Source: JAWLGJ01 sp041685145
Lineage (GTDB): Bacteria; Pseudomonadota; Alphaproteobacteria; Rhodospirillales; Magnetospirillaceae
NCBI GenBank assembly: GCA_041685145.1
Contig: JAWLGJ010000071.1
Coordinates: 1-10,466, forward strand
Length of the DNA: 10,466 nt
Direction: 5' to 3'
Below the pieces are notes generated by a model. It was not told the origin of the DNA, did no database searches, and worked only from the letters and a program-made list of their open reading frames with translations. Positions 6,574-10,466 of the stretch are shown piece after piece. Made by a program: the position numbers and the translations under genes. The first letter of the stretch is position 1. Each line of letters begins with the position of its first letter.

Positions 6574-6598
6574 AACACCGTGGCACGCGGCTGGTTCC
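6574..6598 (-). promoter_or_regulatory. Candidate sigma-EcfG promoter of the DUF2267 gene
   Basis: On the minus strand GGAAC (6594-6598) is followed after 16 bases by TGTT (6574-6577). This fits GGAAC-N16/17-cGTT with one change at the least conserved position. It lies about 45 bases upstream of the ATG at 6530. It is the second such motif in this window, and again in front of a stress-type gene. Confidence 0.6.
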
Positions 6599-6707
6599 AG
6601 TCGGCCGCCACCGCCGGCCGTCGCACCAAGGGGGCAGGCTCGGCCGCTGGGGTGGTAGACGCCCCCGCTACCCCTTCCGTCCAGTCTGGAATCCTGGGAG
6701 AGGGATG

Positions 6708-6713
6708 TATACT
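6708..6713 (+). promoter_or_regulatory. -10-like element TATACT upstream of the small acidic gene
   Basis: TATACT at 6708-6713, in the same octamer context GTATACTT as the candidate proV promoter at 2966-2973. No good -35 hexamer lies 15-18 bases upstream, so an activator or another sigma factor would be needed. It lies 48 bases before the start codon. Confidence 0.3.
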
Positions 6714-6761
6714 TCCCGCCTATCACCAAGGCATTGGACAAGCCCGACCGGAGGCCATTGC

Positions 6762-6992
6762 ATGTATGACGACGATATCAATTTCGACCTGCCGCCCCTG
6801 CCCGAACTTCAGGAGGAGCTGGAGCGCCGCCTCGCGGAGCATGAATTCGACGAGGGCGATGCCCCCGACGTCGTCACCTGGGCCGACATCGAAGCGGCGC
6901 TGTCGGTGATGGCGGTCCTGGAAATGAACGAGATCGACGAGGCCGACGACGACGAACACGACGACGACGAACGGCCCCTGCTGCTGCACTAG
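6762..6992 (+). CDS. Small, highly acidic protein of unknown function
   Basis: A 76-residue protein that I do not recognise. Of its residues 28 are Asp or Glu against 3 Arg and no Lys, so it is extremely acidic. The N-terminus MYDDDINFDLPPLPELQEEL is followed by a charged helix (LERRLAEHEF), a more hydrophobic helix (TWADIEAALSVMAVLEMN), an Asp-rich stretch (DEADDDEHDDDER) and a short PLLLH tail. It has no signal peptide or membrane segment. A strong GGAGG site (6750-6754) lies 7 bases before the ATG, which supports real translation. It is divergent from DUF2267, and a GC-rich hairpin follows. Acidic small proteins can act as metal binders, nucleic-acid mimics or anti-aggregation factors, but nothing in the sequence singles out one role. 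Confidence 0.75.
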   Translation: MYDDDINFDLPPLPELQEELERRLAEHEFDEGDAPDVVTWADIEAALSVMAVLEMNEIDEADDDEHDDDERPLLLH

Positions 6993-7040
6993 GTTCGGTC
7001 GGGCCCTGTCCAGCCCAGGCGTCTTCCTCTCCCTCCACGC

Positions 7041-7072
7041 GGGCGGCGGGGCTTGCTCCGCCGCCCCTTCCT
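7041..7072 (+). terminator. Possible terminator after the small acidic gene
   Basis: A perfect 9-bp GC stem GGGCGGCGG (7041-7049) and CCGCCGCCC (7058-7066), extendable inward to about 11 pairs with a CTTG loop. The following bases (CTTCCTT) contain T but no uninterrupted run, so termination may be weak. Confidence 0.45.
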
Positions 7073-7086
7073 TGCCGGGGCGGCCG

Positions 7087-7113
7087 CGCTTGCCTAAGCT
7101 CTAGGCGCAAGCG
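7087..7113. repeat. Short inverted repeat just upstream of the YfcG-like gene
   Basis: CGCTTGC (7087-7093) and GCAAGCG (7107-7113) are perfect complements 13 bases apart, with CTA and TAG inside extending the symmetry imperfectly. It ends 21 bases before the chosen start codon and could be an operator or a small hairpin. Function is inferred. Confidence 0.35.
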
Positions 7114-7134
7114 ATGCGTGGAAAAGGTGTGACC

Positions 7135-7755
7135 GTGATCGACCTCTACACTTGGAAGACGCCCAACGGCCGCAAGGTCTCGATCATGCTGGAAGAGACC
7201 GGCCTGCCCTACCGGGTGCATCCCGTCGACATCACCCGCGACGAGCAGTTCGCCCCGGACTTCCTGGCCATCAGCCCCAACAACAAGATCCCGGCGATTG
7301 TCGACTCCGACGGCCCCGGCGGCCAGGCGCTGAGCCTGTTCGAGTCCGGCGCCATCCTCGTCTATCTGGCCGAGAAGACCGGCCGCCTGCTGCCCGACGC
7401 CCCGCGCGAGCGTTACGCCACGCTGCAATGGCTGATGTTCCAGATGGGCGGCGTGGGCCCGATGTTCGGCCAGACCCACCACTTCCGCCAGTTCGCCAAG
7501 GAGCGCGTCCCCTACGCCCTCGATCGCTATGGCAAGGAGACGCGGCGCCTGTACGGGGTGATGGACCGCCGCCTGGGCGAGGCCGCCTTCCTGGCCGGCG
7601 CAGACTACACCATCGCCGACATCGCCACCTATCCCTGGGTGACGCGGCACGAGTGGCAGGGCATCGACCTGGGCGAGTTCCCGAATGTCCGGCGCTGGGC
7701 CGAAGCCATCGCCGCCCGCCCGGCGGTCCAGCGCGGCATGGCGGTGCCGGAATGA
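7135..7755 (+). CDS. yfcG: Glutathione-dependent disulfide-bond oxidoreductase (GST family, YfcG-like)
   Basis: A 206-residue cytoplasmic protein with the GST fold. The thioredoxin-like N-terminal domain (about 1-85) carries TPNGRK with Thr9 and Asn11 at the positions used by E. coli YfcG instead of the Ser/Tyr/Cys of other GST classes. It also has SPNNKIPAIVD with the cis-proline Pro53, and the glutathione-binding FESGAI (Glu70, Ser71). The helical C-terminal domain shows LQWLMFQMGGVGPMFGQ and the late ADYTIADIATYPWV motif. YfcG-type (Nu class) enzymes reduce disulfides using glutathione and have weak classical transferase activity. GTG 7135 gives the exact family N-terminus (MIDLYTWKTPNG) with AAAAGG upstream. 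ATG 7114 and GTG 7129 are less likely. It appears to be a single-gene transcript. Confidence 0.88.
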   Translation: MIDLYTWKTPNGRKVSIMLEETGLPYRVHPVDITRDEQFAPDFLAISPNNKIPAIVDSDGPGGQALSLFESGAILVYLAEKTGRLLPDAPRERYATLQWLMFQMGGVGPMFGQTHHFRQFAKERVPYALDRYGKETRRLYGVMDRRLGEAAFLAGADYTIADIATYPWVTRHEWQGIDLGEFPNVRRWAEAIAARPAVQRGMAVPE

Positions 7756-7774
7756 CCGCCGCCGCCCACGGTCG

Positions 7775-7803
7775 TTGACAGACGCCCGGCGATTCCCTAA
7801 ACC
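7775..7803 (+). promoter_or_regulatory. Promoter of the tRNA-Ser gene
   Basis: A perfect TTGACA -35 (7775-7780), a 17-base spacer and TAAACC (7798-7803) as -10, ending about 40 bases before the mature tRNA 5' end. A GC-rich hairpin (7815-7821 with 7829-7835) lies in the presumed leader. Confidence 0.65.
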
Positions 7804-7844
7804 ACACTTCGCGCCCGCCGCCCCGGCCGCGGCGGCCGCCCCAC

Positions 7845-7936
7845 GGAAGGGTGGGTGAGTGGCTTAAACCAGCGGTTTGCTAAACCGTCGTGCGCTTACA
7901 GGCGCACCGGGGGTTCGAATCCCCCCCCTTCCGCCA
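7845..7936 (+). tRNA. tRNA-Ser (anticodon GCU)
   Basis: The cloverleaf folds fully. The acceptor is GGAAGGG (7845-7851) with CCCTTCC (7926-7932), discriminator G and an encoded CCA (7934-7936). The anticodon stem is GCGGT/ACCGT around loop TTGCTAA, with anticodon GCT at 7879-7881. A class II long variable arm has stem GTGCGC/GCGCAC, and the T arm is GGGGG-TTCGAAT-CCCCC. The long variable arm and GCU anticodon identify a serine tRNA reading AGC and AGU. The T arm and acceptor meet in a run of eight C. The 3' end is 6 bases from the convergent hemD stop, so no separate terminator fits between them. Confidence 0.96.
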
Positions 7937-7942
7937 TTTCCC

Positions 7943-8695
7943 TTATTCGACATTGCGTCCCTTAACCGACGTTACGGCGTCGGCGGCGAGCGCCAGCATC
8001 GCGGCGCCGTGGGGCGCGGCGGCGATGCGCACGGCGGCCCAGCCGTCGCCGGCGGCGGCGGCGGCGTTGGCGCTGATGGTCAGCGCCGTCAGGCGGCGCA
8101 GCTTGGCCGTCAGCCCCGCCTTCGCCACCAGATCGACGAAGATGGCGGCGCCGCGCGGCGAAAACAGCACCACCGCGCCCAGGCGCCCGCCTTGCAGCAG
8201 CCGCGCCGCGTGCGCGGGCAGCGCGAGCCGTGGGCGCGCCTCGTAGACCACCCTGCGTTCGAAGACGAATCCCCGGCGGCCCAGCCGTCCCGGCAGGTCG
8301 CCGGCGACGTCGCGCCCGCACAGATGCAGCAGCGCCCCCGCCGCCGGGTCCAGCCGCCGCCCCACCAGATCCGCCAGCGAATCGGCGGTGCCGGCGGCGG
8401 CGACGACGCGGCCGAAACCGGCCCGGCGGGCGGCGGCGGCGGTGTCCGGCCCCACGCAGGCCACCAGGGGCTCGACGCCCAGGGCGGCCGCCGCCGGGCG
8501 CAGCGCCGGCACCGCGTTGGCCGAAGTCACCAGCAGCGCCTGCACGGCCCGCTGCGGCATTTGCCACGACGCCAGCGGCACGACCTCGATCACCGGCGCC
8601 ACGAAGGCGCCGATGCCGGCACACCGCAGCCGGCGCGCGAAGCGCGTCGCCTGCCGCCGGGGACGGGTGACGAGGACGCCGCGCCCCGATGCCAC
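7943..8695 (-). CDS. hemD: Uroporphyrinogen-III synthase
   Basis: A cytoplasmic enzyme that cyclises hydroxymethylbilane with inversion of ring D to give uroporphyrinogen III, the branch point to heme, siroheme and cobalamin. About 250 residues. Visible HEM4 features are the N-terminal GVLVTRPRRQATRFARRL, the strand and turn FVAPVIEVVPL, ALLVTSANAV, the hinge region with ACVGPDTAAAARRAGF, YEARPRLALP, and VVLFSPRGAAIFVDLV. HemD sequences are poorly conserved, but order and spacing fit. The proposed start is GTG 8695, whose TGAGG site overlaps the stop of the upstream rnk-like gene. ATG 8737 or 8734 would give 264 or 263 residues, overlap that gene and lack a ribosome site. It probably shares a transcript with rnk; hemC is not next to it here. 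Confidence 0.85.
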   Translation of the reverse strand: MASGRGVLVTRPRRQATRFARRLRCAGIGAFVAPVIEVVPLASWQMPQRAVQALLVTSANAVPALRPAAAALGVEPLVACVGPDTAAAARRAGFGRVVAAAGTADSLADLVGRRLDPAAGALLHLCGRDVAGDLPGRLGRRGFVFERRVVYEARPRLALPAHAARLLQGGRLGAVVLFSPRGAAIFVDLVAKAGLTAKLRRLTALTISANAAAAAGDGWAAVRIAAAPHGAAMLALAADAVTSVKGRNVE

Positions 8696-8705
8696 GGCGC
8701 CGGCC

Positions 8706-9116
8706 TCAGCCCCGCGTGGCGGACGCGCCGCCATCATCACCCACGTCGAGGATGGTGAGGGCGCGCTCGCCGCGCCGGGCGGCGAAGCGGATCGTCTGCC
8801 CGACGGCCATCCCCACCAACGCCGCCCCGACGGGGGTGAGGACCGAGACGCGCCCCTCGCTGACATTGGCGTCGCCGGGCAGCACCAGCGTCACCGTCGC
8901 CACGGCGCCGTCGCCGTCGCGGAAGGTCACGCGCGAGCCGACCCGCACGACATCGGCCGGCAGGCGCCCCGCCGCGACGATGGTGGCGCGCGACAGCTCG
9001 CGTTCCAGCAGGGCGGCGACGTCGGGCTGGCTCCGCGCCGCCGCGTCCGACAGGTCCGACAGCCGGTCGGCCTCCTCGGCGGTCATTGTGATGGGGGGAA
9101 GACGATGCTCCGTCAT
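8706..9116 (-). CDS. rnk: Rnk-like nucleoside diphosphate kinase regulator (GreA/GreB C-terminal domain)
   Basis: A 136-residue protein, the same length as E. coli Rnk. Residues 11 to about 50 form a short helical N-terminal part (MTAEEADRLSDLSD, VAALLERELSRA) in place of the long GreA coiled coil. From about 55 a GreA/GreB-type C-terminal FKBP-like domain follows, with DVVRVGSRVTFRDGDG, LVLPGDANVSEGRVSVLTPV and GAALVGMAVGQTIRF. Rnk-type proteins bind RNA polymerase near the secondary channel and influence transcription; E. coli Rnk was first linked to nucleoside diphosphate kinase levels. The ATG at 9116 has AGAGG about 6 bases upstream. ATG 9086 is a possible alternative. It is followed by hemD after about 10 bases. 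The 237-base upstream leader contains a nested inverted repeat. Confidence 0.87.
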   Translation of the reverse strand: MTEHRLPPITMTAEEADRLSDLSDAAARSQPDVAALLERELSRATIVAAGRLPADVVRVGSRVTFRDGDGAVATVTLVLPGDANVSEGRVSVLTPVGAALVGMAVGQTIRFAARRGERALTILDVGDDGGASATRG

Positions 9117-9161
9117 CCTGCGCCTCTTGCATCCGATTGCGTTTCGACCAAGGCAATTCCA

Positions 9162-9203
9162 GCCCCGGTCCCGACGCGCTCAGCGCAATGGGCGGACCGG
9201 GGC
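9162..9203 (-). promoter_or_regulatory. Nested inverted repeat in the leader of the rnk-like gene
   Basis: A perfect 10-bp outer repeat GCCCCGGTCC (9162-9171) and GGACCGGGGC (9194-9203) encloses an inner repeat GCGC (9176-9179)/GCGC (9183-9186). In RNA this would form a long GC-rich stem-loop about 45 bases upstream of the rnk start. No T run follows on the minus strand, so it is not a classical terminator. An attenuator, operator or stability element are possible. Confidence 0.5.
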
Positions 9204-9278
9204 CGACCTGCCGAAACGCAGGCGACCCGCACACCGAAGGCGGCAGACGAATGGAGGCATCATCATCATGCGCCCAGC

Positions 9279-9307
9279 CTAGCACGCGCGCCGGCACGCC
9301 GCCACAA
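9279..9307 (-). promoter_or_regulatory. Weak candidate promoter for the rnk-hemD pair
   Basis: On the minus strand TTGTGG (9302-9307), 17 bases, then TGCTAG (9279-9284). The spacing is ideal but both hexamers are imperfect. It lies between the stop of the ABC ATPase gene and the nested inverted repeat. Confidence 0.28.
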
Positions 9308-9353
9308 CTGGACGAGGAGGCGGGGAATTCCGGTCCTTGGCCGCCGCCCTCCG

Positions 9354-10466
9354 TCAGTCGCCGTCGCCGGCCGGGGCGGCGGGCATGATGTGGATGCCTT
9401 CGGCGAGCAGCGAGACCGAGGCCGCCACGCCCGGCGCGATGGCGTTGCGCCGCGCGACGTGCAGGGGCACCGAGAAGTGGATGGGCAGGTCGGGGGCGTG
9501 GGCCGGGCGCAGGGTCAGGTGGGCGGTCTGGCCGATGACCAGCATGGCCTCGACGGTGCCGGGCACGGGGTTTTCGCGCTCGCCCCGCGACGGGCGGTCG
9601 CGGCGGTGCAGGACCACGAAGCCATCGGGAATCGCCCAGGTCACCGCCTGGCCCACCGGCGCTTGCGGCGCCGAGGCCGCCTCGACACACAGGCCGCCCC
9701 ACGCGATGGCGGCCCCCGCCCCGTCGCCGCGCGGCGGCGCCAGCCGCCCCGGAAAGACGTTGCGCAGGTCGACCAGGCGGGCGACCTCGGCGGAATGGGG
9801 GCGGGTGGTCACCGCCTCGGGGGTGCCGGTTTGCAGGGTGCGGCCGCGATGCAGCACCGCCATGCGGTCGGCGAGCATGATCGCCTCGTCGAGGTCGTGG
9901 GTGACCAGCACCACCGGCATGTTGAGCACCCGGCGCAGCTCGGCGATCTCGCGGTACAGGCGTTGACGGGTGAGGGTGTCGACGGCGGAGAAAGGCTCGT
10001 CGAGCAGCAAGACCTTGGGCTCGCGCGCCAGCGCCCGCGCCACCGCCACCCGCTGTTGCTGCCCGCCCGACAGCGCCGCCGGGCGGCGGTCCTCCAGCCC
10101 CGCTAGATGCACCAGCGCCAGGGTCTGGCGGGCGCGGGCCTCGCGCCGCGCCGCCGGCACATGCCCCATCGCCGCCATGACGTTGTCCAGCGCGGTCATG
10201 TGCGGAAACAGCGCGTAGCTCTGGAACACCATGCCGACGGCGCGGCGGTGCGCCGGGCGCCACACGCCCTCGGCGGCGGCGAACCAGGTTTCATCGCCGA
10301 CGCCGATGCGCCCGCGACGGGGGCGGTAGGTGCCGGCGATGCTGCGCAGGATGGTCGACTTGCCGGCCCCCGACGGCCCCACCAGGGCCAGCACCTCGCC
10401 CGGCGCGCATGAGAACGCCGCCGCCAGTGGTATCGGCCCGTCCTGCGCCACCTCGACCCGCAGCCC
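9354..10466 (-). CDS. ABC transporter ATP-binding protein, molybdate/sulfate-type (5' end outside window)
   Basis: The frame is open to the right edge, so the N-terminus is missing by a few to some tens of residues; about 370 are present. The nucleotide-binding domain is complete: Walker A GPSGAGKST, the Q-loop VFQSYALFPHMT, signature LSGGQQQRVAVARALA, Walker B VLLLDEPFSAVD and H-loop VLVTHDLDEA. The segment ETWFAAAEGVWRPAHRRAVG before the Q-loop resembles ModC/CysA-type ATPases. The last 120 or so residues (from GRLAPPRGDG, with GQTAHLTLRPAHAPDLPI and SVSLLAEGIHIMPA) look like a TOBE-type regulatory domain. This class takes up molybdate, tungstate, sulfate or iron; the substrate cannot be fixed without the permease and binding protein, which presumably lie to the right. 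An internal GTG at 10451 lies only three residues before GPIPLAAAF and is unlikely to be the true start. Confidence 0.85.
   Translation of the reverse strand, partial: GLRVEVAQDGPIPLAAAFSCAPGEVLALVGPSGAGKSTILRSIAGTYRPRRGRIGVGDETWFAAAEGVWRPAHRRAVGMVFQSYALFPHMTALDNVMAAMGHVPAARREARARQTLALVHLAGLEDRRPAALSGGQQQRVAVARALAREPKVLLLDEPFSAVDTLTRQRLYREIAELRRVLNMPVVLVTHDLDEAIMLADRMAVLHRGRTLQTGTPEAVTTRPHSAEVARLVDLRNVFPGRLAPPRGDGAGAAIAWGGLCVEAASAPQAPVGQAVTWAIPDGFVVLHRRDRPSRGERENPVPGTVEAMLVIGQTAHLTLRPAHAPDLPIHFSVPLHVARRNAIAPGVAASVSLLAEGIHIMPAAPAGDGD

Noticed and set aside
6531..6629. Longer start for the DUF2267 gene at ATG 6629
   Set aside because: It would bury a strong AAGGAGG site and the candidate EcfG promoter, and the added residues do not resemble the family.
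7041..7113. CRISPR-like or tandem repeat in the GC-rich gap before the YfcG-like gene
   Set aside because: Only two single inverted repeats are present; there is no regular repeat-spacer pattern.
7845..7936. tRNA-Ser as an integration (att) site for a mobile element
   Set aside because: No integrase, no repeated tRNA 3' fragment and only ordinary chromosomal genes on both sides.
8737..10263. Long minus-strand frame crossing the ABC ATPase, intergenic leader and rnk in another frame
   Set aside because: It overlaps genes with intact motifs in the alternative frame; its composition (Ala, Arg, Gly, Pro) is typical of an out-of-frame GC-rich reading.

Overview
The window looks like chromosomal DNA of a very GC-rich alphaproteobacterium, probably Rhodospirillales-like. 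The case rests on strongly GC-biased codons, two candidate sigma-EcfG (general stress) promoters of the alphaproteobacterial type (GGAAC-N16/17-cGTT), and protein families common in that group. I see no insertion sequence, phage gene, CRISPR array or rRNA. Genus assignment is inference.

Left part (1-3051): the 5' end of a CsbD-like stress protein gene runs leftward out of the window, with a well-formed EcfG-type promoter. Head-to-head with it is a soluble orphan sensor histidine kinase (187-2031). It converges, with only 4 bases between stop codons, on a leftward gene for a CoxG/SRPBCC protein with a C-terminal membrane anchor. That gene carries a run of 11 G in its linker. A 350-base gap then holds putative promoters for the flanking genes.

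Centre (3052-6094): a compact rightward proVWX-type operon for a quaternary-amine (glycine betaine/choline-like) ABC importer: ATPase with CBS region, permease, and periplasmic binding protein, closed by a strong intrinsic terminator.

Centre-right (6111-7936): a leftward DUF2267 gene with a second EcfG-type promoter; a divergent small, extremely acidic protein of unknown function; a YfcG-like glutathione-dependent disulfide oxidoreductase; and tRNA-Ser(GCU) with a clear promoter and an encoded CCA end.

Right part (7943-10466), all leftward: uroporphyrinogen-III synthase (hemD), a Rnk/GreA-C-terminal-domain protein, an intergenic region with a nested inverted repeat, and the 5'-truncated ATPase gene of a molybdate/sulfate-type ABC importer.

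Functionally the region leans toward stress and osmotic adaptation: CsbD, DUF2267, betaine uptake, a thiol oxidoreductase and Rnk. No single new multi-gene system is evident. The most useful leads are the paired EcfG promoters, the acidic orphan protein, the G11 tract and the structured leader before rnk.
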